A stretch of 64,000 nt of DNA from Endocalyx cinctus (lineage: Eukaryota; Ascomycota; Sordariomycetes; Amphisphaeriales; Apiosporaceae): assembly GCA_001600455.1 (NCBI GenBank), contig BCKC01000001.1, forward strand, positions 3,932,441-3,996,440. Direction: 5' to 3'. Positions 1-8,799 of the stretch are shown here, piece by piece. Position numbers and translations under genes: made by a program. The notes below the pieces were generated by a model. It was given only the letters and a program-made list of their open reading frames with translations, ran no database searches and had not been told where the DNA came from. Position 1 is the stretch's first letter. Every line of letters begins with the position of its first letter.

Positions 1-186
1 CGATAGGGCGATGGTGGGCTGTCGGGCCGTCTCTGCTTTGGTCAAAGCCTCACCTGGCGTCGCGACTGCCTTGCTACCGAAGGTGACCTCTAGATTCTGC
101 TCGACGGCCGGGGTGAATCCCTCGGGGGTCTGAGCGGACGCGATACCCGCCAGGAGGACGGCTGCGATGGTGGCGGAAGTCTTCAT
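1..186 (-). CDS. Secreted PEBP-like protein, 5' part only
   Basis: The first 62 codons of a gene run off the left edge. The start ATG is at 184-186, with AT-rich promoter sequence upstream. The product begins with a clear signal peptide (MKTSATIAAVLLAGIASAQ), so it should be secreted. The mature start has the pattern TPEGFTP...LEVTFG...VATPGEALTKAE...QPTIAL, which resembles the beginning of secreted fungal phosphatidylethanolamine-binding (PEBP) proteins. The diagnostic PEBP motifs (DPDAP and GxHR type) lie outside the window, so the family call rests on the N-terminal texture alone. No intron is visible in the part seen. It is divergent from the methyltransferase gene at 1570. Confidence 0.55.
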   Translation of the reverse strand, partial: MKTSATIAAVLLAGIASAQTPEGFTPAVEQNLEVTFGSKAVATPGEALTKAETARQPTIALS

Positions 187-1569
187 CTTGATGTTTATAT
201 TTTTCTCTGTCTTATTTAATTCGTGTTCACCGGGTAGAAGCAGGATAACCACACCGTGAAAGTTTTATGCGGGCCCTCTTGTTTAAATAGGTGCATCTTC
301 ATTTACACACGTTGCGATGACGTGCCGGGCCAAATTATTTCATAAATTGCCTCCTTTTTCTTTTTCCATCTGCGCTGCTTTCTAGCAGAAGACCGCCACG
401 GGGGTCTAATTATTTGCCATACTACAGCAATCTACGGCCAGGCCAATAATCTAGCCCTTCATCCTGAGCTATGCTAAGTATATGGGCGCTTTCATTGGCT
501 AAATAGGATGTTTTCCTGTTCGGGAGCGGCGATGTACGAAGCAGCTCAAATCTCCCGGCTTGGCGGGCTATGTCTTCTTGAATATGATTATGGCATTTCA
601 AGACGTCCCTCGCAGATCAGTTCGGGAGACGACGTGAGGCGTGGTGGCGAGGGAGAAGGTTAGAGACCTCAGAAAGGGTGTCGACTGTACCGGAATTTAC
701 TGTATTTCAGAACTCTTGAAGGGAGTAAATTCTCGTTTGCCATATCACGGGAACCGATTATAAATCTATAATATTTAAGGTATATATATATTCTTCCATT
801 ATTTATCCAATATGTAATATAAAGGCATTCTATATGTACTGTAAATAAACGTTTTGCCTGGTGATGCTTCATTCGGAGTGTATAACTGCTGGTAACGACC
901 ATCACCATCACCCAAATGAACAGAGTGTTCTCATAACAACTTCAAACATCGATCGTTCATCATGAGATACAACACAATAAATCCCTTAATTAAACTCTGC
1001 AAAAGTTTACAAACGCAGAATGCGAATACAGAACCTACATGCGGGTAGAATTAAAGAAAAAGCAATGGCAACCTGGTAACTACCCGCGTGTATAGATAAG
1101 CAGGGGAGTAAAAAAAGGAAAAGAAAAGCATACAGTCTGATTAATAAAGTCCTAAAGCATAGCATGCAGGCTGCCGATATGCCCTATTTCAAAATCCTAA
1201 GGCTTACGCAGATCAGACCCCCGTTCTGATGGCTGGAGTCTGAGCCTTGTCACCTTTGCACTCAGAAGGAAACCAAAGCAAACACGGGCGCTAGTCATTC
1301 ACGGGAGCCTTTCTCATAACGGAGTCATGGATTGGCTGGATGCCTGCGCTATATATGATTTTCAAATTGTTTATCCGGAAAACACCTTACTTATGTCAGC
1401 GTTTGCAGGCCCCTAGCTCTAGAGTGGAGAACGACGCAGAGTATTTAGAGAGAAATATCTCCCCGTAGACAGATGTAATTGAAAAAAAAAAAAAAAAAAC
1501 GTAAATAGGAAATAATTTCATGATTCTCAGTTGTTTTGAGCTACGAAATCCTTGATACTGCAACTACTC
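187..1569. other. Intergenic spacer, no gene seen
   Basis: AT-rich sequence between two divergent genes. It should hold both promoters. An A18-type run lies near 1482-1499. No open frame looks protein-like and I saw no RNA gene. Confidence 0.6.
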
Positions 1570-2823
1570 ATGGCTGATCTTAACATACTAGAAGGCCAGA
1601 AGGGGAAGGGGAAAGAGAAGGAGAACAGTGGGCCCGATGCCGGTGAGCAAAACCCCGGCATCGGCAGACCCAATGATGAAGTCGAGCACGGCCACCGAGC
1701 CATCATGTCGTATCTAAGAGAGAGGGTGCCGGAGTTTCGTAGGTTGTCAGAGCTCAGGGAAAAGGTTAGTGATGCTGTTTCGTCCTTTCATATCATCGCA
1801 CTCCAGAAAAACTCTCGAAGATCGACAGACTTTAGACAGCGAAATCGCTAAATACTCCACGAGCAGGGATGGCAGAATCCAAAAGGCGACGAGTTCTTCA
1901 AGAGGCAGCGCCAAGCGGCCGACCACCCGAGCGAGAAATCCGTCAAGTTCTTCTTCTCGATGATGAAGAACATCGCCCAGGAGCTTCACGAGGCAACGGG
2001 GGCGCTCAACATCGCGAGCGCCTCGAGCGCGGGCGAGCCCGAGCGGATCCTCGACATGTGCATGGCGCCCGGCGGCTTCCTCGCGACGGCGCTAGACCGC
2101 AACCCGCGGGCGTCGGTCACGGCGTTCAGCCTGCCGGAGTCGGACGGCGGGCACAAGGTTCTCCTGCGGCGCGATCACCGACAGACGTGGAAGTTCGTCG
2201 ACGTGACGATGCTCGCGGGCGACATGGGCGTCGACGTCGACAACAACGGCGAAGTGCCTACCGACCACCCGGACGCGCGCCTCTTCCTCCCGCGCCAGCT
2301 CGGGACCGACGAAACCTTCGACCTCGTCTTCTGCGACGGTCAGGTCCTCCGGACGCAGACGGGCCGCGCCGCGTACAGGGAGCGGTACGAGTCGCGCAGG
2401 CTCGCGGCCGCGCAGCTGGCTATCGGCCTCGAGCACCTGAGACCGGGCGGGACCGTCGTCGTCCTCCTGCACAGGGTCGAGTCCTGGAACGCGATCCTCA
2501 CGCTGCGATCTTTCGGCGCCTTCTCCTCCCTAAGGCTCTTCAAGCCGCGAAGGGCGCACGCGAAGCGTTCCTCGTTTTACATGGTGGCTACCGACGTCCA
2601 GACGGGGCATCCCGAGGCGGGGAGGGTGGTCGAGCGGTGGAAGCGGTTGTGGAGGGCGTGGACGTTTGATTTTTCCGAGGATGATAACTCGAAGTTGAAA
2701 GATGCTTCGGAGCCCGAGGTTGATGTCGTGTTGGCGGATTTCGGACCGAAACTAATCGAGTTGGGAAGGGAGATTTGGGATGCTCAGGCGAAAGCGCTCG
2801 CGGATGCTCCGTTCATTAGGTGA
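1570..2823 (+). CDS. FtsJ/RrmJ-fold SAM-dependent methyltransferase-like protein
   Basis: Two exons, 1570-1764 and 1867-2823, give 383 residues. The intron (GTTAGT...CAG) is phase 0 and joins REK to GWQNPKGDEFF. The start at 1570 is the first ATG; the in-frame TTG at 1552 was not used. The Rossmann motif I is LDMCMAPGGF (127-136), followed by an acidic site in AGDMGVD and VFCDG with Asp222. The region PGGTVVVLLHRVES...KPRRAHAKRSSFYMVATD aligns well with the C-terminal half of bacterial RrmJ. The K-D-K-E tetrad is incomplete: the third position (Lys in RrmJ) is Leu265 and the fourth (Glu) is Ser301, while a Lys in MMKNIAQE and the Asp remain. It may methylate by a different mechanism, have another substrate, or only bind SAM. 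Exon 2 is strongly GC-rich and C-ending in codon use. The fold is clear; substrate and activity are unknown. Confidence 0.82.
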
Positions 2824-3204
2824 AAGAAGCGTGTCAATTATTTTTTATTTTTATTAGGAGTGTACGTTTCCGTGAGGAAATATGTATCCAGGTCAAGAGT
2901 GTGTCACATAAATACACTGTCTTTTTTTTTTTTTTTTTTTTACGTAGGTGACAGGCTGTTGTGTTGGTGCCTTTTATTGAAGATCTCTAGTACCCAGCCT
3001 AGAGGGACTAGAACCATAATCATTATTACTACGAACATGTTTCTCGGCCGAGAATGCCTTTTCCATAATAGACTAACGGGAAAAATCGAGTTCCCGTTCG
3101 AGTTGACCACAGGCTCTTCATGGCGACCACATCATATTAAACTGCGCCACTTGATCTTCAACCACCCTTTCATTATCATTAAAACAACCTAACCCCACAC
3201 ATCC
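2824..3204. other. Intergenic spacer between convergent genes
   Basis: Short 3'-3' spacer that probably carries both polyadenylation regions. It contains a T run of about 20 bases near 2922-2941. The open frame across it is low-complexity and not convincing as a gene. Confidence 0.6.
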
Positions 3205-3567
3205 TCATTCGACGTATCGCATAGGACCACACCTCACCCTAGAGCACTCCGAAGCGATCTCGTCCGGCTTGCCCTCGAGCCCGCTCAACGTGTATCCGGA
3301 CTCGCCCGTGTAATTCGCTCCGCAGACGTCCAAGACGCCCTGGACGGCGCACTCGCCCAGGTAGGTGACCCCATCCTCCGGCGGCGAATCCATGGTAGGG
3401 GCCATGCAGCAGCAGCAGACCGACATGACGGCCTCGGCGGGAGGTTCCGCTACCGCCGGAAGAATATGGTCATCTTCTCCTGTCGAGCGAGATCCGAGAA
3501 AGGGGCTGGAGATTACTACAGGAACGAGAAAGGCGAGGCTGAAGAGAGGGCGAAGTTTGGAGAACAT
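3205..3567 (-). CDS. Small secreted cysteine-rich protein
   Basis: A single-exon frame encodes 120 residues. The N-terminus MFSKLRPLFSLAFLVPVVISS is a signal peptide, so the product should be exported. The mature protein has eight cysteines: four in a row in SVCCCCMAP, then four spaced singly (GECAV, DVCGA, SECSR, VRCGP). There is one N-glycosylation-type site (NYT). Size, secretion signal and cysteine content match the general profile of fungal small secreted proteins or candidate effectors, but I recognise no family. The CCCC cluster could coordinate a metal, and the next two genes are a copper transporter and a metalloreductase. That link is inference from position only. The even cysteine number would also allow four disulfides. 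Confidence 0.72.
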   Translation of the reverse strand: MFSKLRPLFSLAFLVPVVISSPFLGSRSTGEDDHILPAVAEPPAEAVMSVCCCCMAPTMDSPPEDGVTYLGECAVQGVLDVCGANYTGESGYTLSGLEGKPDEIASECSRVRCGPMRYVE

Positions 3568-4531
3568 GTTTAAGGATTTTGTGCGAATGTAATTTTCGTT
3601 TTGTTTTTAAACCCTCTCTCTGCTGTTTCAATTCGATCCGAATTTGAGTTTATGACGAAGATCGATATGAACTAAGAACTTAAAGTGCGAATTGTAGAAA
3701 TGTCGTGTAGTTGTGATTGCGACTAAGCGCCTAGGCAGCTAAAAGTTCGATAGTTTAAAGGATTGAATAGAGGACAGCTATTTCTTTGAGAATAACGCGA
3801 ACACCGATTACAACTTATATACTCGTCGCCGGATGCTAATATCTGTTTAATTCTGTAGGATTCTGACTCAGATCTATCGAGGTGGTACATTAATCAAACT
3901 CAGTTGCAATTGACGGCCCCCTCGTGCTTATTCCCTAATAAGAGAACAAGAAAAAACCTTGATACAATTCATACATATGTATACCACAAATATGCTGTGC
4001 AGAACATATTTTCGTACCTTCCGAATCCGACTATCTCGAAATCTCGGTCCTTTTGGGTAGGCTCGAGGTCGTCATGGATCGGATCAAGTACTGCGTTGCG
4101 TGACCACCAACAAAGCGTCGCAGACGTAGGATTCTTCAGAATTAATTGGCCTCCGGCTCGGATACTAAATATAGCCTAATAGTCGAACGCAGCGTGAGCG
4201 AAGCCAGTAAACGCCTTCCAACAGGCCCGGAAGGGCTAAAATTAGAAAAAGGCCAAGGGAAATCATATGTGCGCTGTCGAACTGCATGTGATTGAATGCT
4301 TCTCGAACGTTGCGATAGATTGAGGCTGCGACGGTGGACCGGCTACCTGGATCGCGTAAGGCAAGCAATATGCTACGGGGGTAGCAACGAAAAGCGAAGA
4401 TCGGGTCTATCCGTACGATGGTAGATATTTTTAGACGCTTCGTGTCTCATTTCATTTAAAAAATGACAACAAATGGGTTCAAAAAAAGTAGAAAAATAAT
4501 AATAATAAAATAAAATCATCAGACATCAAAT
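3568..4531. other. Intergenic spacer upstream of the cysteine-rich gene
   Basis: Promoter side of the small secreted gene and 3' side of the copper transporter. Moderately AT-rich. Open frames at 3904-4179 and 4165-4368 have no start context, composition or motif support. I found no GAGCAAA/TTTGCTC copper-type element here. Confidence 0.55.
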
Positions 4532-5300
4532 CTATAAGCAACACGACGGAGTCTCGTCCGCTTCACTCTCGATAGGCTTCTCTTGCTTATCGCCGCCGAT
4601 AAAGATCTGGTGACTGGTCCAGTCGCAGACGAATTTGCCGATAGCAGCGCCGATGAAGATGGAGATGATGAGGTAACCGTTGAATGACATGGCGATCAAC
4701 ATGATGATGTAAGCCAAAGCGAAGGCGGCGGCGTGAATGAAGGAACGAATTAGCTGCTGCAAGGGCGAAGGACGGAAGCTGACCGTCTTCGGGGCAAGGG
4801 GGGTGGCCGGCCCGCTGCAGCAATCATCGGAGGCTTTAGAAAGGTTGGGTTGAGATGCGACGTGTTCTTGGAACTGTCGTAGTATAAAAGTGTCGTACTC
4901 CCTCCCAACTCGTCGGGTGAACTCGAGGAGAACGACTAGAAGAAGGGAGCCGATGCACGAGGCAGCCATCATGCCGTCATTCTGAATATGCCATGATTCG
5001 GCCAAAAAACCTTTGAGAAACGGATTATCAGCACATAATTTTTCCGTTTTATCTTTCTTTTCTTTTTTTTTCTTCTTCCTCTTTCCCCCCTTTTTTTACG
5101 GGATCATCCAAAAAGGGTAAAAAAAAAAAAAAGACTTACATGAATCGACAACTTGCCAATTCCATAGCATCTAATTAAACATGATTGGTTAGTTTCTGTT
5201 AAATCTAACGTATGTCAACGCATATTGGTAATTGTAGTTATTTAGTTACCTGAGAGTTGCAAGAGCCGGAGCTCATGTCCATGTCCATATCCATATCCAT
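4532..5300 (-). CDS. Ctr-family high-affinity copper transporter
   Basis: Three exons (5250-5300, 5140-5170, 4532-5010) give 186 residues in a closed frame. Intron 1 is GTAACT...TTAG and intron 2 is GTAAGT...AAAG; the middle exon is only 31 bases. The protein starts MDMDMDMDMSSGSCNSQ, an alternating Met motif that binds Cu(I) outside the cell. MLWNWQVVDSCFLAESWHI then leads into three membrane segments, about 40-60, 118-138 and 139-157. The pore motif MxxxM is MLIAM (131-135) and the packing motif GxxxG is GAAIG (148-152), both hallmarks of Ctr trimers. The C-terminus ends in a CC pair (PSCCL) that may hand copper to chaperones. Members import Cu(I) across the plasma or vacuolar membrane. The short N-terminus and the internal cysteine pair at 91-92 look more like Ctr2/Ctr3-type than Ctr1-type proteins. 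It is divergent from the reductase at 6511, with copper-type elements in the shared spacer. Confidence 0.93.
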
Positions 5301-5570
5301 GATGAAATCAATTGTCCGTTAAGTTGATATATATTGAAATGTCTTGGCTTTAATATAAAAAAAGTCCAATAGAAAGAACTAGAGAGAGATAGTTTTGTGT
5401 TCTGTAGTTGTTCACGGAAGATGTGAGAATATTTTGCCTAAATGAGAAGTGCTGTTCGAATATGATGATGAGGATTAAATAAATGTAGTGCGTAAGTAGA
5501 ATTTATACGGAGTCAGATAATCTAATTAATGTATTAATTTTTGAGTCGTACGAGCAGAAAAGAGCAAATT

Positions 5571-5627
5571 AAACAATCAAGTTGAGATGGGGATTGAGAA
5601 AGAGGGGAGCGAGAATTAAAGAGCAAA
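5571..5627 (-). promoter_or_regulatory. Two imperfect copper-response-like sites near the ctr promoter
   Basis: AGAGCAAA occurs at 5571-5578 and 5620-5627, which reads TTTGCTCT on the minus strand. The first seven bases match the Mac1 element and the eighth (T instead of A/G) does not. They lie about 270 and 320 bases upstream of the transporter ATG. Confidence 0.4.
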
Positions 5628-5763
5628 TATTCTCACATTCCATACATATCCAAGACACACTATGAATCCTCAATCCAAGCAGAAGCACGGAACGCGCAAG
5701 ACAAAAAGGTGACTAACTGGCAAGCAGACTGGATAACTTTTTGCCTCTTTTTAACGATATCTT

Positions 5764-5764
<1 letters not shown>

Positions 5765-5814
<50 letters not shown>
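5765..5814. repeat. (CT)25 microsatellite
   Basis: Twenty-five perfect CT units in the ctr-reductase spacer. Such tracts can vary in length between strains and can exclude or place nucleosomes. Confidence 0.95.
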
Positions 5815-5816
<2 letters not shown>

Positions 5817-6219
5817 AAAGTAGTGTCCACGGGTAGTAGTACATGAACCTTTGCGACAACAAAAAAAGAAATATCGAGATAAATCGGTAGAATGTGGGGG
5901 TAAAACACAACCATCGTCAGGGATTAAATAGAATTGACCCAGTAAAAAGAGGCTCGTGAGTGAATAAGAACCCTGAAAAACGTGCTCAATTATTCTCAAG
6001 ACTTTTCCTAAAATGGATAGGAGGGTAAGACAAGCTGACAAGGTACTCGTAAAACATACCGAGTACTCGTACTCCGTACTCGTAGAACCATCGCGGAGAA
6101 AAACATGTCAACGTCAATGCACTTACTTGAATAACCTTGTACCAACCGCATTTCCACTTATTCAAGGCTTCTTTTTCCTTTTTTTCTCACTTTTATTCCT
6201 TGTTCAAAAAACATATTAA

Positions 6220-6243
6220 TGAGCAAATGAGCAAATGAGCAAA
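6220..6243 (-). promoter_or_regulatory. Three tandem copper-response-like octamers (TTTGCTCA)
   Basis: The plus strand reads TGAGCAAA three times with no gap; the minus strand is therefore TTTGCTCA x3. This exactly fits the yeast Mac1 copper-response consensus TTTGC(T/G)C(A/G). It lies 268 bases upstream of the reductase ATG. Mac1-type factors switch on copper uptake and FRE genes when copper is low. The match to a Mac1-like factor in this fungus is inference. Confidence 0.68.
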
Positions 6244-6510
6244 TAACTAAATGTCTCGGCATCCGTTTAAAGTTGATAGAAAGATTAGAAAAATGGCCCG
6301 ATTTGAGCAGGTTTCAAGCTTCATCCGTCCGTCTCGGGCTCCTTATAGACGCTTACCGCCCGCTCCTACATCTTATTCAAGTAAGTCAATAGTTACACAA
6401 ACGACCTCATAGTAAAATAAACTTCATTCTCTTATTCATCGCCGTCTATCTCGTCTATTTTCGCCTATGTATTACTATTACACTCGAGATCGTTGTGAAA
6501 CGTCCAAATA

Positions 6511-8472
6511 ATGGCGTCTCAAGACTCCCCGGTGGAAGTTCGTCATATTCAAAATTATAGCGACGCTCAGACATTAGAACCACATTGGGGTTACCTCTCC
6601 AGATCTTTACCATGTACCAACGATGCTGGCTCGTGCGAATACTTAGATCTGGTTTATGCTTCTCATGATCGGAGCATGGTCTACACCGGCATACTTTGGG
6701 CAACTCTCGGCGGTATCCTTTTCGTATGGGCCATCGGAAGACGTCTGTGGCCCCAGACACGGGCGGATGAGATCATCTCTCGAACCCATATGAACGGTAT
6801 CAACAAATCCACTTCGGAAAGGATAAGGAGAGCGATAGCGACGCATACACGCCGATTCTTACTTCCCGATGCTATAAGAGTCATCTTCGGTAGAACCACC
6901 TGCTTCCAGGTCCTCGTTCTTACCGTACTTGCTGCCTATATCATGGTCTGGAGCTTCGTCGGCATGACATATCAAATTTGGATCACCCCGGTGAAGAGTA
7001 ACCCGGGCCTATACAACACGAGATCTACTCTAGGACCGTGGTCCGACCGCGTCGGTGTTCTGGCCTACGCTCTTACTCCCTTTTCTGTCCTTCTAGGCTC
7101 TCGTGAATCGATCCTATCGCTTCTCACCGGAGTCCCCTATCAGAGCTTCAACTTCCTTCATCGATGGCTCGGATATATCATCTTTCTTCAAGGATTGTTC
7201 CATACTATCTCGTGGACTATCATCGAAGCCAGACTCTATCAGCCCCAACCCACCACCGCCGAGGAGTGGATTAAGGAGACCTATATGATCTGGGGTGTCG
7301 TCGCTATGGTTCTGCTTTTCCTCCTTTTCATCTTGAGCACCCCGTGGGCTATCCGGCTTACCGGTTATGAATTCTTCCGCAAGTCGCATTACGTCCTAGC
7401 GATGCTATACATAGGAGGTTGCTGGGGCCACTGGGAGCAGTTAAAAGTCTTCCTCGCCCCCGGTCTGGCTATTTGGTTCATCGACCGAGGTGTTCGTCTG
7501 ATAAGAGCAGCGCTGATTCACTTTCAATACATGTCGGACAACAAGCTGGGTTTCAAACCGGCCGAGGCCCAGCTGACCCGCTTCGAGGATGCCGAGTACG
7601 GAGATATCGTGCGGATGGACTTCACCCACCCTCACGACGCCTGGAAGGTGGGTCAGCACTTCTACGTCTGCTTCGCCGAGGGTAGCATCTGGCAATCCCA
7701 CCCTCTCACTCCCTTGAATCTTCCGCAAAAGAGTAACGGCGTCGTTTCGCACGCGTACGTCTTCCGCGCTAAGAAAGGCGAGACCAAAAAAATCGCCGAC
7801 CTGACGGCGAAGAAACTCTCCGATTCGACCACCGATGCGACCACGCCGCTCATACTTACCGGTCCTTACGGCGAAGCCACCACCGAGACATTGACGCCCG
7901 ACGTCAACGTGCTCTGCGTCGCGGGCGGTACCGGCGTTACCTACGTGCTTCCCGTGCTCCTCCAATTGGCGCGGCAAGAGGCCGTCAAGGATAGGAGGGT
8001 GCAGCTCATATGGGCGGTCCGGAAGCACAAGGACGTGCACTGGGTCGATCCGGAACTCCGGCTGCTTCGCCAAGCGGCGAAGTCCCACAACATAGACATA
8101 CATATTTTCGTCACTAGAGATTCGAGCAACGAGAAGGTAACGCTGAACGAGAAGATGGGCGATGAGAAGATACAGGTCGCAGACGCGGATGATTGTTTAT
8201 GTCCCAAAGAGGTTCAGTCTCATTCCAGTGCCCTCGATATCCAAAAGATCGGCACCGACAGGATAGATAGACATCCGAATCTAGACAACATCGTCCGGGA
8301 CTTTGTCCAGGGCACGGTGAGAGGTCGCACAAGGGTCTATGCGAGCGGTCCCGGAGGTATGATTAGCGATTTAAGAAGTATCGTAGCCTCGTGCAATTCA
8401 GGCTCCAAGGTGTGGAAGGGTAACGAGCGATTTGATGTTAGTTTAACATATGATGATAGACTTGAATGGTGA
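6511..8472 (+). CDS. Ferric/cupric reductase, FRE-type metalloreductase
   Basis: A single exon encodes 653 residues. The architecture is that of the FRE/NOX superfamily: an N-terminal outside segment, a ferric-reductase-like membrane core (about 55-330), then cytosolic FAD and NAD(P)H domains. Heme ligands can be placed as two His pairs, H217/H231 and H293/H307, each with the classical 13-residue gap. The FAD motif is HPLT (397-400), a variant of HPFT. The NADPH site is AGGTGVTYVLP (471-481), and the C-terminal nicotinamide motif is SGPGGM (about 612-617), with Ser where many homologues have Cys. It passes electrons from NADPH through FAD and two hemes to Fe(III) or Cu(II) outside the cell. 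The neighbour on the other side of the promoter is a Ctr copper importer, which needs Cu(I), so copper reduction is the likely main role. The shared spacer carries three TTTGCTCA elements. Confidence 0.93.
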   Translation: MASQDSPVEVRHIQNYSDAQTLEPHWGYLSRSLPCTNDAGSCEYLDLVYASHDRSMVYTGILWATLGGILFVWAIGRRLWPQTRADEIISRTHMNGINKSTSERIRRAIATHTRRFLLPDAIRVIFGRTTCFQVLVLTVLAAYIMVWSFVGMTYQIWITPVKSNPGLYNTRSTLGPWSDRVGVLAYALTPFSVLLGSRESILSLLTGVPYQSFNFLHRWLGYIIFLQGLFHTISWTIIEARLYQPQPTTAEEWIKETYMIWGVVAMVLLFLLFILSTPWAIRLTGYEFFRKSHYVLAMLYIGGCWGHWEQLKVFLAPGLAIWFIDRGVRLIRAALIHFQYMSDNKLGFKPAEAQLTRFEDAEYGDIVRMDFTHPHDAWKVGQHFYVCFAEGSIWQSHPLTPLNLPQKSNGVVSHAYVFRAKKGETKKIADLTAKKLSDSTTDATTPLILTGPYGEATTETLTPDVNVLCVAGGTGVTYVLPVLLQLARQEAVKDRRVQLIWAVRKHKDVHWVDPELRLLRQAAKSHNIDIHIFVTRDSSNEKVTLNEKMGDEKIQVADADDCLCPKEVQSHSSALDIQKIGTDRIDRHPNLDNIVRDFVQGTVRGRTRVYASGPGGMISDLRSIVASCNSGSKVWKGNERFDVSLTYDDRLEW

Positions 8473-8799
8473 ACACTGGGAGTGTTGAGCCAAAAAAAAA
8501 AAAAAAAACAAATAAAAAAATAAAAATAAAATAAAAGTATATATCACACGAAATCAAAACCATTTTGAACGTATCCATTTTATCATTTGTGGCATCAGAG
8601 AGCCTGGCAACTACGAGGCAGACCTCAAAGATGGTCACGCTCATACCACCAAAGGTAATACACCTTCCAATATGGTTTCAAAACAACGTCTAAACAAACG
8701 AATGCCCCCAAACCCCTTTCTGCTACAAGTTGTCTAAAACACCGACAACACCCTTCTTCATCCACTAAAAGTTTGTAATGGTCTAGTATATGAACGCTT
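8473..8799. other. Intergenic spacer between convergent genes
   Basis: A 3'-3' spacer with an A16 run at about 8493-8508 and AAATAAA-like words suited to 3' end formation. No gene seen. Confidence 0.6.

Larger units (their letters stand above)
5301..6510. promoter_or_regulatory. Shared divergent promoter region, copper transporter and reductase
   Basis: This 1.2 kb spacer separates the two start codons of a divergent Ctr transporter and metalloreductase. It contains five copies of the heptamer GAGCAAA, all in one orientation (TTTGCTC on the minus strand): three in tandem at 6220-6243 and two single copies at 5571-5578 and 5620-5627. A (CT)25 microsatellite lies between the two groups. A run of ACTCGTA/GTACTCG words is present near 6045-6090. 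No open frame here is convincing. Confidence 0.7.

Noticed and set aside
1869..2669. 266-residue frame overlapping the methyltransferase
   Set aside because: Arg/Pro-rich composition typical of an alternative frame of a GC-rich gene; the methyltransferase frame has clear motifs.
2860..3192. 110-residue frame in the spacer after the methyltransferase
   Set aside because: Translates a T homopolymer into poly-Phe; start codon is not ATG and there is no domain.
7441..8103. 220-residue minus-strand frame inside the reductase
   Set aside because: Antisense shadow in a GC-rich coding segment; no domain or start context.
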